Below, one piece after another: positions 17,351 through 25,782 of a stretch of DNA of 47,491 nucleotides. The notes beneath the pieces are model-generated. The model was not told where the DNA came from and made no database searches. It saw only the letters and a program-made list of their open reading frames with translations. The position numbers and the translations under genes are program-made. Numbering within the stretch: position 1 is the stretch's first letter; every line of letters begins with the position of its first letter. The stretch lies in assembly GCA_018711305.1 (NCBI GenBank), contig DVIL01000030.1:1-47491 (forward strand), written 5' to 3'. This DNA is from Candidatus Coprenecus stercorigallinarum (lineage in GTDB: Bacteria > Bacteroidota > Bacteroidia > Bacteroidales > UBA932).

Positions 17351-20299
17351 ATGAGGAAGATTTTCACCATCCTGGTTGTGGCTGCTGTAACAGTGGGAAT
17401 TAGCTCCTGCTCGAAGAAAGACGGGAGACTCGTGGATTATGTGAACCCTATGGTCGGCACGGACTTCACCGGCCATACTTTCCCGGGAGCGACGGCTCCT
17501 TTCGGGATGGTGCAGCTGAGTCCCGACACCAGGATTGATACCTGGGAGGGCTGCTCCGGCTACCATTATTCGGATGACACCATTATAGGTTTCAGTCATA
17601 CCCATCTGAGCGGTACGGGTGTCCTCGACTACGGGGATGTGCTGCTGATGCCCGTCATGAGATACGAGCCGGATTCTCTGGACAGGGAGTGGTATCAGTC
17701 CCGATTCTCCCATAAGCGGGAGGAAGCTGCGGCTGGGTATTACTCGGTGCTGCTGGACCGCTGGAACATCCTGGCGGAACTGACTGCCGGTCCCAGATCC
17801 GGAATGCACCGCTATACCTTCCGGAGTACCGGAGGTGAAGGAGAGGCGCCTTCCATCCTCATTGACCTCGTGCACAGGGATCTTCTTCTGAGCTCGGATA
17901 TCCGTCAGGAGAGCGACAGGGTCATTACCGGGTTCCGCCGCTCGAAGTCGTGGTCGGAAGACCAGATGGTGCATTTTTATATGGAATTTTCGGAGCCTGT
18001 GGCAGAGTACAGGCATTTTGGAGAAAAAGGAGCGCTCGTCACATTTGCCCTTGGGACCGGACAGGTGACGGTCAAGGTGGGCATTTCCTCCGTATCATCG
18101 GAGAATGCCCGTGAAAATCTTCTGAGCGATGTGCCGGAGGACAGTTTTGATTTCGATGCCCGCAGGGCCGAGACGGAAGAACTGTGGGAGCGGTATCTTT
18201 CGAAGATAGATGTGCGCGGGGAAAACGGCAGAGGAGACCGCGAGAGGCTGCGGACCTTCTATACGGCATTGTATCATACCGCCATTGCCCCCAATATCTT
18301 CTCCGATGTCAACGGGGAATACCGGGGAATGGACAGGCAGATACACAGGGCTGAGGGATTTGACCGCTATACCGTATTTTCCCTCTGGGATACGTTCCGG
18401 ACTCTGCATCCGTTGCTGACACTGATCGAACGGGAGCGGACGGAGGATTTCCTGCGCACATTCCTGACCATTTACCGTGAAGGAGGAAAGCTGCCGGTAT
18501 GGGAGCTCAGCGGCTGGGAGACCAACTGCATGATCGGGTATAATTCGATGCCGGTGATAGCCGAGGCCCTGAGCCAGGGAATAGGCCTGGAGTATGCTCC
18601 GGAACTCCTGGATGCCATGGTGGAGTCCTCGTGCAAGGACGAGTTCGGCATACGGTTCTACCGCCAGCGCAATGTGGTGCCTGCGGAAGAGGAACATGAG
18701 TCCGTCTCGAAGACCCTCGAGTATGCCTACGATGACTGGTGCATAGCCCAGGTAGCGGATCTGGTTTTCCGGCAGACGGGAGAGAAGCGCTATGCGGATA
18801 TCCGGGACAGTTATCTGAAACATTCGGCCGGCTATATCAATGTCTGGGACCCGCAGACCGGTCTGATGCGCCCGATGATGAGCGGACGCTGGCTGACTCC
18901 CTTCGAGCCGACGGAGGTCAACAACCACTATACCGAGGCCAATTCCTGGCAATACAGTTTCTTCGCTCCTCATGACGTGAACGGGCATATCGGCCTTATG
19001 GGCGGCGATGAGGCTTTCTGCGCAAAGCTCGACTCTCTCTTTTCGGCTCCTGAGCGCACTACCGGACGTACTCAGGTGGACATCACCGGTCTGATTGGAC
19101 AGTACGCCCACGGCAATGAGCCCAGCCACCAGACAGCCTACCTCTATGCCTATGCCGGGCAGCCGTGGAAGACATACTCTATGGTCCGCCGTATCCTGGA
19201 CGAACTCTATACCTCACAGCCCGACGGTCTGTGCGGCAACGATGACTGCGGCCAGATGTCGGCCTGGTACGTGATGAGTGCCATCGGGCTTTATCCGGTC
19301 ACACCCGGCAGCGGAATCTATGTGCTCAGCGCTCCTGTATCCGGACATACGGTGATCTCTCTCGGAGACGGCCGCCAGCTGACTATCAAGGCAATATGCA
19401 AGGGCGGCGATATAAACAGCTGCAAGTATATATCTGCCGTGCGGCTCAACGGTCAGGACTATTCCCGCAGCTATATCCGGTACAGCGATATCAGCGAGGG
19501 CGGGGAACTGGAACTGACTTTAGTGCCTGAGCCGGATTACAGCTTCGGCACAGCGGTGGAGGACAGACCGGTATCGCGTCTGGACAAGTCCGGATTCGTG
19601 CGCAATCCCTGGTTCGAGGCCCCATCCGACATCTTCGACAAGTCGATGGAGGTAGCAGTGAACAGCGGCTCTCCCGACTGCAAGGCATATATCAGGGTCA
19701 ATGACGGCAGTTACAGGGAATATACCGGACCGGTGACATTGGACCGTACTACCCGCCTGAGCATTTATTCGGAAGCCCCGGACGGCAGCCGCAGTCCCGA
19801 GGTATCGGCCGTCTTCCACAGGATGAAGGACGACATGGACATCAAGACTTTCTGCGAATACAATCCCCAGTACAATGCCCGCGGCCCCCGTGGCCTGATA
19901 GACGGTCTCCGGGGCAGTGTCAACTGGAAGACCGGCGGATGGCAGGGCTATCAGGATACGGATTTTACGGCGATAGTCGATCTGCGCGGGGTGCGGGAAG
20001 TCAGCACCTTCGGCTCCGGATACTGCCAGGACGCCAGGTCGTGGATCTGGATGCCGAAGTATGTGGAGTACAGCGTCTCCGTGGACGGGGAGAATTTCAC
20101 CCCTGCCGGCAGGGTGGACAACACCGTGGACGCGCAGGACTACACCATCCAGACCCGTGACTTCGTGCTGGAGCTGCCTTCTCCGGTCGAGGCCAGGTAT
20201 GTGAAGGTGTTCGCGAAGAACTTCGGGACCATTCCATCATGGCATTTAGGGGCCGGAGGTGAGGGCTTCATCTTTATCGATGAGATCTGGGTCGAGTAG
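17351..20299 (+). CDS. GH92 alpha-mannosidase lipoprotein with C-terminal F5/8-type domain
   Basis: 982 residues. A signal peptide ends in lipobox ISSC (Cys20). The GH92 core begins at VDYVNPMVGTDFTGHTFPGA and shows WELSGWETNCMIGYNSMPVI, TEANSWQYSFFAPHDV, GNEPSHQTAYLYAYAGQPWK and GNDDCGQMSAWYVMSAIGLY, which hold the calcium and catalytic residues of calcium-dependent exo-alpha-mannosidases. After about residue 740 come a short beta domain and, from about 840, a discoidin-like module (LIDGLRGSVNWKTGGWQGYQ, RYVKVFAKN) as in F5/8 type C or CBM32 domains. It should trim mannose from host or yeast glycans at the cell surface. No SusC/SusD pair lies in the window. Confidence 0.95.
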   Translation: MRKIFTILVVAAVTVGISSCSKKDGRLVDYVNPMVGTDFTGHTFPGATAPFGMVQLSPDTRIDTWEGCSGYHYSDDTIIGFSHTHLSGTGVLDYGDVLLMPVMRYEPDSLDREWYQSRFSHKREEAAAGYYSVLLDRWNILAELTAGPRSGMHRYTFRSTGGEGEAPSILIDLVHRDLLLSSDIRQESDRVITGFRRSKSWSEDQMVHFYMEFSEPVAEYRHFGEKGALVTFALGTGQVTVKVGISSVSSENARENLLSDVPEDSFDFDARRAETEELWERYLSKIDVRGENGRGDRERLRTFYTALYHTAIAPNIFSDVNGEYRGMDRQIHRAEGFDRYTVFSLWDTFRTLHPLLTLIERERTEDFLRTFLTIYREGGKLPVWELSGWETNCMIGYNSMPVIAEALSQGIGLEYAPELLDAMVESSCKDEFGIRFYRQRNVVPAEEEHESVSKTLEYAYDDWCIAQVADLVFRQTGEKRYADIRDSYLKHSAGYINVWDPQTGLMRPMMSGRWLTPFEPTEVNNHYTEANSWQYSFFAPHDVNGHIGLMGGDEAFCAKLDSLFSAPERTTGRTQVDITGLIGQYAHGNEPSHQTAYLYAYAGQPWKTYSMVRRILDELYTSQPDGLCGNDDCGQMSAWYVMSAIGLYPVTPGSGIYVLSAPVSGHTVISLGDGRQLTIKAICKGGDINSCKYISAVRLNGQDYSRSYIRYSDISEGGELELTLVPEPDYSFGTAVEDRPVSRLDKSGFVRNPWFEAPSDIFDKSMEVAVNSGSPDCKAYIRVNDGSYREYTGPVTLDRTTRLSIYSEAPDGSRSPEVSAVFHRMKDDMDIKTFCEYNPQYNARGPRGLIDGLRGSVNWKTGGWQGYQDTDFTAIVDLRGVREVSTFGSGYCQDARSWIWMPKYVEYSVSVDGENFTPAGRVDNTVDAQDYTIQTRDFVLELPSPVEARYVKVFAKNFGTIPSWHLGAGGEGFIFIDEIWVE

Positions 20300-20346
20300 A
20301 AAAAATAGCGGCGGGTCTTCCTTCTGGGGCCTGCCGCTATTTTTTA
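20300..20346. terminator. Bidirectional terminator between GH92 and aldo/keto reductase genes
   Basis: AAAAAATAGCGGC at the left and GCCGCTATTTTTT at the right are reverse complements around a loop of about 20 bases. It begins directly after the GH92 stop codon and serves the convergent reductase gene as well. Confidence 0.9.
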
Positions 20347-20359
20347 GGGTGTGTATCTT

Positions 20360-21721
20360 TTAGAGCGTACCTTGTTTCAGTTTCTCCACGTAGGCGTTGA
20401 TGCGCTGCATTTCCTTGGGTATGTCGATTGCCTGGGGACAATGCTCGTTGCATTGCCCGCAGCCGATACAGTGGTCGGCCTGACGGAGTTTGGGTACGCT
20501 GCGGTCATAGCCTATAAGGAATGCGCGGCGGGCCTGACGGTAGTTGCTGTCGGAGCTGCTGACGGAGAGGTTGCCCTCATTGACGCACTTGTTGTAGTGC
20601 AGGAGCACTCCGGGTATGTCGATGCCGTAGGGGCAGGGCATGCAGTACTGGCAGTCGTTGCAGGGGATGGTAGGGTATTCGTGCATCTGGCGGGCAGTCT
20701 CCTCGAGGAAGGCCTTGTCATCATCGGTCAGGGGCACGAGAGGGGAGTAGGTGCGGATATTGTCCTGCAGGTGCTCCATGTAGGTCATGCCGCTGAGAAC
20801 CGTCAGGACCATATCGGGTGAGCCGGCGAAGCGGAATGCCCAGGATGCGACGCTGCTTTGAGGGTCCTGCTCTTTGAGGCGGGCGGCGATGCGGTCGGGA
20901 ACATTGGAAAGGCGGCCGCCGAGCAGGGGCTCCATGATAATCGAGGGGATGTTCCTCTTGCAAAGCTCTCCGTAGAGGTATTCGGCATTGACGTTGCCGG
21001 GTGTGGCATGGCCCCAGTCGAGGTAATTGAGCTGGATCTGGACGAAGTCCCAATGGATGTCATCGTGCATGGCCAGCACTTTGTCGAAGACTTCCTGCTG
21101 TCCGTGGAAGGACCAGCCGAGGTGACGTATGCGGCCTGCCTCACGTTCCTTGATGAGAAAGTCCAGCATCCCGTTGTCAATGTATCTTTTCTGGAAATCC
21201 TCCATGTTGCGGCCTATCGAGTGCAGCAGATAGTAGTCGATGTAGTCGGTCTGGAGGTCGATGAACGACTGGCGGTACATGGCCATCGAGCCTTCGCGGC
21301 TGGGGTCGCCGAAATTGGACAGCTTCGTGGCAATATAGTAGGAGTCCCTCGGGTAACGCTTGAGGGCTATGCCGGTGGCATCCTCCGAGAAGCCGCGCAG
21401 GTATGTCGGAGCCGTGTCGAAATAGTTTATACCGTGTTCTAAGGCGTAGTCAACCAGAGCATTGACCATCTCCTGGTCTATTTCCTGATTCTCTCCTTCG
21501 GCGGCATGTCTCATGGGCCACCTCATACAGCCGTATCCGAGCAGGGATATGCGGTCGCCGTTGAGATTGCGGTATGTCATTTTACCTTTTGGAACCTCTG
21601 CTGCCTGGCTGTGGTTCTTGTCGGAAGCGCATGCCGAGGCCATTACGGTGGCGGTGCCTGCGGCGCCTGCTATTTTGATGAAGTCTCTTCTTGAAAGTCT
21701 GTTGTTGCTGTCCATAATCAT
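20360..21721 (-). CDS. Aldo/keto reductase with Tat signal and C-terminal 4Fe-4S domain
   Basis: 453 residues from 21721; the in-frame ATG at 21715 would give 451 and is equally plausible. A twin-arginine signal (RLSRRDFIKIAGAAGTATVM) precedes the TIM-barrel aldo/keto reductase domain (YGCMRWPM, INYFDTAPTYLRGFSE, DYYLLHSIG). The C-terminal 90 residues hold two cysteine sets, CNDCQYCMPCPYGIDIP and CIGCGQCNEHCPQAIDIP, so it probably takes electrons from a ferredoxin-like donor. This fusion is common in anaerobes; substrates are mostly unknown. The TAAATTTG box at 21746-21739 on the minus strand may be its promoter. Confidence 0.92.
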   Translation of the reverse strand: MIMDSNNRLSRRDFIKIAGAAGTATVMASACASDKNHSQAAEVPKGKMTYRNLNGDRISLLGYGCMRWPMRHAAEGENQEIDQEMVNALVDYALEHGINYFDTAPTYLRGFSEDATGIALKRYPRDSYYIATKLSNFGDPSREGSMAMYRQSFIDLQTDYIDYYLLHSIGRNMEDFQKRYIDNGMLDFLIKEREAGRIRHLGWSFHGQQEVFDKVLAMHDDIHWDFVQIQLNYLDWGHATPGNVNAEYLYGELCKRNIPSIIMEPLLGGRLSNVPDRIAARLKEQDPQSSVASWAFRFAGSPDMVLTVLSGMTYMEHLQDNIRTYSPLVPLTDDDKAFLEETARQMHEYPTIPCNDCQYCMPCPYGIDIPGVLLHYNKCVNEGNLSVSSSDSNYRQARRAFLIGYDRSVPKLRQADHCIGCGQCNEHCPQAIDIPKEMQRINAYVEKLKQGTL

Positions 21722-21781
21722 TTAGTGTTGTGCCGATGCAAATTTAGAAAAAATGACTAATGCAGGTATCTAAAAAATGCC

Positions 21782-21789
21782 TATATTTG
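21782..21789 (+). promoter_or_regulatory. -7 box for the structured RNA
   Basis: TATATTTG fits TAnnTTTG exactly and places a start near 21796, about 11 bases before the outer stem of the RNA. The expected -33 position carries AATG rather than TTTG. Confidence 0.5.
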
Positions 21790-21796
21790 TGGCAAG

Positions 21797-21979
21797 AATG
21801 AATGAAGGAAGCGTTATGCTTTTCTTGTAAATCGGAAACCTGAGAAATTTTCAATTGACACAAGAGAAAGCAGAGCTCTTCCCACGCTATACAGCGTGGG
21901 ATGCTTTGTCGTATTTGTGTCAAGGTTTTCTCAGGACCTCCGATTTCATAGGGCATCGCAGTTCCACGCTTTCTTTTTA
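21797..21979 (+). ncRNA. Rod-shaped structured small RNA candidate (6S-like)
   Basis: The segment folds as one long hairpin with consecutive stems: 21807-21814/21966-21973 (8 bp), 21816-21819/21953-21956 (4), 21829-21835/21940-21946 (7), 21839-21847/21927-21935 (9), 21855-21863/21915-21923 (9), 21867-21872/21902-21907 (6) and 21881-21888/21893-21900 (8, loop ATAC). About 51 pairs in 167 bases, most of them Watson-Crick, broken by internal loops at 21820-21828/21947-21952 and 21848-21854/21924-21926. A U-rich run (21971-21979) follows the closing stem. The rod shape with a more open region near the middle and a TATATTTG box upstream resembles 6S RNA or the Bacteroidales-1 RNA motif; that identity is inference. 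The 81-codon ORF on the opposite strand is not credible. Confidence 0.65.
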
Positions 21980-22010
21980 TCAACCTCATTAAAAGTCTTC
22001 AGGAACTGCG
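21957..22010 (+). promoter_or_regulatory. Alternative pairing between RNA bulge and downstream sequence
   Basis: CGCAGTTCC (21957-21965), unpaired in the rod structure, is the exact reverse complement of GGAACTGCG (22002-22010), 18 bases before the lipoprotein ATG. Transcripts that read through could form this second hairpin. Its role is unknown. Confidence 0.4.
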
Positions 22011-22027
22011 GGACACCGTATTAAACA

Positions 22028-24460
22028 ATGAAAAAACATCTGATTCTGATGTGTGTCTGCGCAATGGGCCTTTCGGCCTGCAGTCTTGACGAAGTACGGC
22101 AGGACATTGACGCGCTGGAGAACAGGGTTGCCGCTCTCGAGGAGTGGCAGGCTTCGCTCAATTCTGACATTCTGGCTCTAAAGCAGCTCGTGGCGGGGCT
22201 CGAAGAGCGCAATCTCATTACGTCGGTAACCCCTGTACTGGAGCAGGGAGTGGAGGTAGGTTACCGTATCACCTTCCAGACGGGAGACCCTATCGTCATC
22301 TATCACGGTGAGGACAGCAGCTACATCCCCCTCTTCGGTGTGGCTGAAAACGATGCAGGAGACTATTGCTGGACTCTTGACGGAGAGTTCATAAAGGACA
22401 AGGACGGCAACCTGATACCTGCCTCGAGCGGAATAGCCCCTCAGGTACGTATCAATTCCGACAAAATATGGGAAATCTCTACCGACGGAGGCCAGACATG
22501 GAAATCAACCGGCGTACCGGCTACAGGCGAGAAAGGCGACACCGGTGATGCCCTCTTTGCAGATATCGACTACACCACCGATCCCGAAAGCGTAACCTTT
22601 ACCCTTGCTGACGGTACAGTGCTCGTCATTCCCCGCTGCATGGAACTCGGAATCGGCTTTGCCGACGGCAACGGCATCTATGCCATCTCCCCCGACAACA
22701 ACGTGATAGAGCTCATACTCACCGGTATCACCGCCGACAACTACAACGCCATCATCGCCGAGCTGAAAGCAGAGGACGGAACGTCCGACATCGATATCGC
22801 GACGAAGGCAGGGGACGAGGTTGTAGTCACTCCTCCGACCTTCAATGAGGCGGGAGTATACAACGGAGATGCTAAAATCACCATCAACAAGGAAGGCTCT
22901 GCAGGCGAACAGGCGCTCCTTAAAGTCACCCTGCTTGACAACGATGGCAATGAAGTGACGTCTTCCCGGGTAATCGAGTTCTATGGAAATGTTCTGGAGG
23001 CTGCAGCACAGACAGGTGGACAATTAACCTTGCAGGAAGATATGGTAATTTCAAATACAGTGGTTGTACCGGAAGGAAAGACTCTCGAATTGGATTTAGG
23101 AGGCCATACCTTGAGCAATACTTCAGATATTTGGGACGAACAGGGTGGTCAATGGTCGTATCTTTCAGTGCGTGGCGGAACTTTAATAATAAAGAACGGA
23201 ACAATAGATGCTAAGGAGAATGACTGCTATGCCATCGATGTCCAGGATGGAGGAAAGGTGATTATTGAGAGTGGAACATACAAGGGAAATGTACATGCCG
23301 TGTATGTGACTGAGGGTGAGATCGTGATAAAAGGCGGAACATTCAGCGTCAAACAGAAATTCTCGAACCCGACAAAAGCAGACGAGTTCGTCATCAATTG
23401 TCTTGATGAAAGTTATAGAAACGGAACAGCTTCTGTAACCATTACAGGAGGATCCTTTGAAAACTTCAACCCTGCCAACTGTATGGCCGAAGACCCCGGT
23501 ACAAATTTTGTCCCCGAAGGCTATTGCTCGAAGATATCAGATAGTCAGGACGGCAAGACCATCTATACCGTCACCCAGACCACTGAGACCACTACAGCAG
23601 AAGACTTCTCGGCAGCTATAGAAGCCCAGGCTTCGGAGATAGTGCTGGGGGCGGATGTTAATTTACAGCAGAATATACAACTATCGAAAAGACAGAAAAT
23701 CGATCTTGGAGGAAATACTCTCACAGTAAATAGTGTACAGGCGAAGAACGATAACTCAGAGTTACTTATCAGCAATGGTACAGTAAAATTGTCAGGGGCA
23801 TATGGTAATGGAATTGAACTTGTTGCGGCCAATACAACACTAACTCTTGACAATGTTGTATTGGATGCATCTGCAATATCGAACGCAGCAATAACAAGCG
23901 GAAGCAATGATGTGAGCGAGTGGTGTAATAATACTCTGATAATAAGAAATTCAACAATAAATGCTTCAAATAATCAAGCGGCTGGAATTCTTTTTGAAAA
24001 TGCTCATACAATTACACTTGAAAACACTACAGTTAATCATGACTACTTTGGGTTAACACAGAATGGTGTAAATCCCGGTTCTAAAGTTACCTTGAAAAAT
24101 TGCAATATTTCCGGGACTTATAGCGGAATTTATCTCTCGAATCATGCAAATGGAGCGAAGAATACACTTGTCGTAGAAGGAGGAAGTATTCACAGCGAAG
24201 AAGAATCCGCCATAGAAGTGAAAAAGACGGATATAACTGTTCGCGATTGTGTGTTGTCTTCAGACGCGGCTACTCAGAGTTATTCTGTGAACGGAAGTGG
24301 GTCAAATGGTATTGGCTATGGTATAGTTCTTGCGGGATATAAAGTTGGAACACCTTACGAAGGAACGACTGTCTTCGAGAATCTTACTTTCAACCTACCT
24401 GCTGAAAATGCTATTAACATATTGAAGTATAATGGTTCAGAAGGTGTTAGAGTAGAGTAA
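22028..24460 (+). CDS. DUF4988 lipoprotein with right-handed beta-helix
   Basis: 810 residues. Signal peptide with lipobox LSAC (Cys18), a coiled coil (about 20-60, VRQDIDALENRVAALEEWQA), then the DUF4988-type region with IVIYHGEDSSYIPLFGV and a short collagen-like GEKGDTGD, an Ig-like stretch to about residue 330, and two beta-helix segments (about 335-500 and 520-800) with repeated ELDLGGHTL, KNGTIDAKEN, TITGGSFENF-type strands. Such proteins are surface lipoproteins, some with polysaccharide-lyase or glycan-binding roles; no catalytic site is evident. The second half is visibly richer in A and T than the first. It lies downstream of the structured RNA and ends before its own terminator. 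Confidence 0.85.
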   Translation: MKKHLILMCVCAMGLSACSLDEVRQDIDALENRVAALEEWQASLNSDILALKQLVAGLEERNLITSVTPVLEQGVEVGYRITFQTGDPIVIYHGEDSSYIPLFGVAENDAGDYCWTLDGEFIKDKDGNLIPASSGIAPQVRINSDKIWEISTDGGQTWKSTGVPATGEKGDTGDALFADIDYTTDPESVTFTLADGTVLVIPRCMELGIGFADGNGIYAISPDNNVIELILTGITADNYNAIIAELKAEDGTSDIDIATKAGDEVVVTPPTFNEAGVYNGDAKITINKEGSAGEQALLKVTLLDNDGNEVTSSRVIEFYGNVLEAAAQTGGQLTLQEDMVISNTVVVPEGKTLELDLGGHTLSNTSDIWDEQGGQWSYLSVRGGTLIIKNGTIDAKENDCYAIDVQDGGKVIIESGTYKGNVHAVYVTEGEIVIKGGTFSVKQKFSNPTKADEFVINCLDESYRNGTASVTITGGSFENFNPANCMAEDPGTNFVPEGYCSKISDSQDGKTIYTVTQTTETTTAEDFSAAIEAQASEIVLGADVNLQQNIQLSKRQKIDLGGNTLTVNSVQAKNDNSELLISNGTVKLSGAYGNGIELVAANTTLTLDNVVLDASAISNAAITSGSNDVSEWCNNTLIIRNSTINASNNQAAGILFENAHTITLENTTVNHDYFGLTQNGVNPGSKVTLKNCNISGTYSGIYLSNHANGAKNTLVVEGGSIHSEEESAIEVKKTDITVRDCVLSSDAATQSYSVNGSGSNGIGYGIVLAGYKVGTPYEGTTVFENLTFNLPAENAINILKYNGSEGVRVE

Positions 24461-24487
24461 CTCCAGACGATTCAAGTACGATTTAGA

Positions 24488-24524
24488 GGGAAAGTTCCGG
24501 TTTATCCGTGCTTTCCCTTTTTTT
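24488..24524 (+). terminator. Rho-independent terminator after the DUF4988 gene
   Basis: GGGAAAG (24488-24494) pairs with CTTTCCC (24511-24517) and is followed by a run of seven T in 24518-24524. The loop can add a CGG/CCG pairing. Confidence 0.9.
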
Positions 24525-24556
24525 AGCCTCCCCTCACCGCACCCCACCTTCCCCGT

Positions 24557-24653
24557 ACCGATGGAGAGTGCCCGTGTTATGCCCGGAATCGGTGCACTCT
24601 CCCCGCCATTTACATATTGCAGGTGCCCCGAATATGCCTTTTGGGGTACCTGC
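24557..24653. repeat. Structured intergenic segment with overlapping inverted repeats
   Basis: GGAGAGTGC (24563-24571) pairs with GCACTCTCC (24594-24602). ACCGAT (24557-24562) can pair with ATCGGT (24588-24593), which interlaces with the first pair. A separate hairpin pairs 24619-24629 with 24643-24653 (GCAGGTGCCCC, one G-T pair). The last may end the NUDIX transcript although no T run follows it. Confidence 0.45.
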
Positions 24654-24673
24654 GTCAGGGGGTATGTGGCAGT

Positions 24674-25240
24674 CTATCGTTTCTCTGCGAAGTATTTCCA
24701 CAGGGAGCAGAGCATCGGTGCCTGGATGATGCGTCCGGAGCGCATTAGGCGCAGGACTTCGTCTTCGTACAGGAGGTGGACTGCGATGTCTTCCGTGGCT
24801 TCGAGATGCTGGCTGTCAAGACGGCGTACACCTGTGGCGATAAAGCTGTAGCATAGGTTGTTGCTGGTGCTTGGATTGGGCGCGGCAATCATGTTGAGGC
24901 GCCAGGATCCTTCGCCGTAGCCAGTCTCTTCGAGGAGTTCGCGACGGGCTGCCTGCTCGGGGGATTCCCCGGGTTCGCATACGCCTGCAGGAATTTCGTA
25001 GCCTACTTCGCCGCGGCCGTGGCGGTACTGTCTTTCGAAAACCATGCGGCCGTCATCGGTGATGGCGATGATGTTGACCCAGTCGGGGTATTCGAGAACG
25101 TAGAATTCCGGATTGACCACTCCGCTGGGCAATCTGACTTTGTCCCGGCGGGCAGTAAGCCATGGACGGCGGATGAGGTATTCGCTTTCGAGTACGGTCC
25201 ACTTGCCGACATCCTTTTGGGGTGTTTCCATTATCTGCAT
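24674..25240 (-). CDS. NUDIX hydrolase, ADP-ribose pyrophosphatase-like
   Basis: 188 residues from 25240; an in-frame ATG at 25231 would give 185. The Nudix box is intact: GVCEPGESPEQAARRELLEE followed by TGYGE. The preceding QYRHGRGEVGYEIPAG and the N-terminal strand-rich extension match ADP-ribose or nucleoside-diphosphate-sugar pyrophosphatases (MutT-family, NudF-type). It begins 10 bases after the mgsA stop, so it is probably the last gene of a recG-mgsA-nudix transcript. The precise substrate cannot be read from sequence. Confidence 0.9.
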   Translation of the reverse strand: MQIMETPQKDVGKWTVLESEYLIRRPWLTARRDKVRLPSGVVNPEFYVLEYPDWVNIIAITDDGRMVFERQYRHGRGEVGYEIPAGVCEPGESPEQAARRELLEETGYGEGSWRLNMIAAPNPSTSNNLCYSFIATGVRRLDSQHLEATEDIAVHLLYEDEVLRLMRSGRIIQAPMLCSLWKYFAEKR

Positions 25241-25250
25241 ATTAATTGGT

Positions 25251-25757
25251 TCAGAAACTCTGTACTGAGGCTTCTTTGAGCTCGCGGTTGAGGTATCCTG
25301 AGTAGTCTGTTACGATCCTGTCGTAGTCTTCGGTGAAGAGGGGGGATGAGATCAGGAAGTCTGCGGTGCTGCGGTTGCAGGCCGTCGGGATATTGTAAAG
25401 GTTGGAGATGCGGAGCAGTGCCTTTACGTCTACGTCGTGGGGCTGCTGCTGCATGGGATCCCAGAAAAATACTATCATGTCTATTTCCCCTTCCGCTATT
25501 AATGCCCCGAGCTGCTGGTCACCTCCGAGGGGACCGGATTTCAGCCGGGTGATATCGAGGTTTTTAGGAGTCTGCGTTGCCGTGTCCTGGCTTTCTGTGT
25601 GGTCTGCGGCTTCCAGAGCTTCCTGGACGAGGCGTCCGGTAGTGCCTGTGCAGATCAGCCGATAGTTTTCCAAGGTGCCGCGGTTGAAACGTACCCATTC
25701 AATGAGATCCCGTTTGCGGTTGTCGTGTGCCACGAGGGCGATGGTTCTTATTTTCAT
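25251..25757 (-). CDS. mgsA: Methylglyoxal synthase
   Basis: 168 residues. VAHDNRKRDL at the start, SGPLGGDQQLGALIAEGEID and FFWDPMQQQPHDVDVKALLR hold the His and Asp residues of the active site. The enzyme turns dihydroxyacetone phosphate into methylglyoxal and phosphate when sugar phosphates pile up. Between RLVQEAL and LDITRLKSGP there is an insertion of about 17 residues (Thr, Gln and Asp rich) compared with the E. coli protein. It lies 25 bases after recG and 10 bases before the NUDIX gene. Confidence 0.96.
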   Translation of the reverse strand: MKIRTIALVAHDNRKRDLIEWVRFNRGTLENYRLICTGTTGRLVQEALEAADHTESQDTATQTPKNLDITRLKSGPLGGDQQLGALIAEGEIDMIVFFWDPMQQQPHDVDVKALLRISNLYNIPTACNRSTADFLISSPLFTEDYDRIVTDYSGYLNRELKEASVQSF

Positions 25758-25782
25758 ATCAAAAAGGTAAAATTTTTAAAAT

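Noticed and set aside
21744-21989. 81-codon ORF on the minus strand upstream of the reductase
   Set aside because: It lies entirely over the structured RNA, and its sequence shows no family resemblance.
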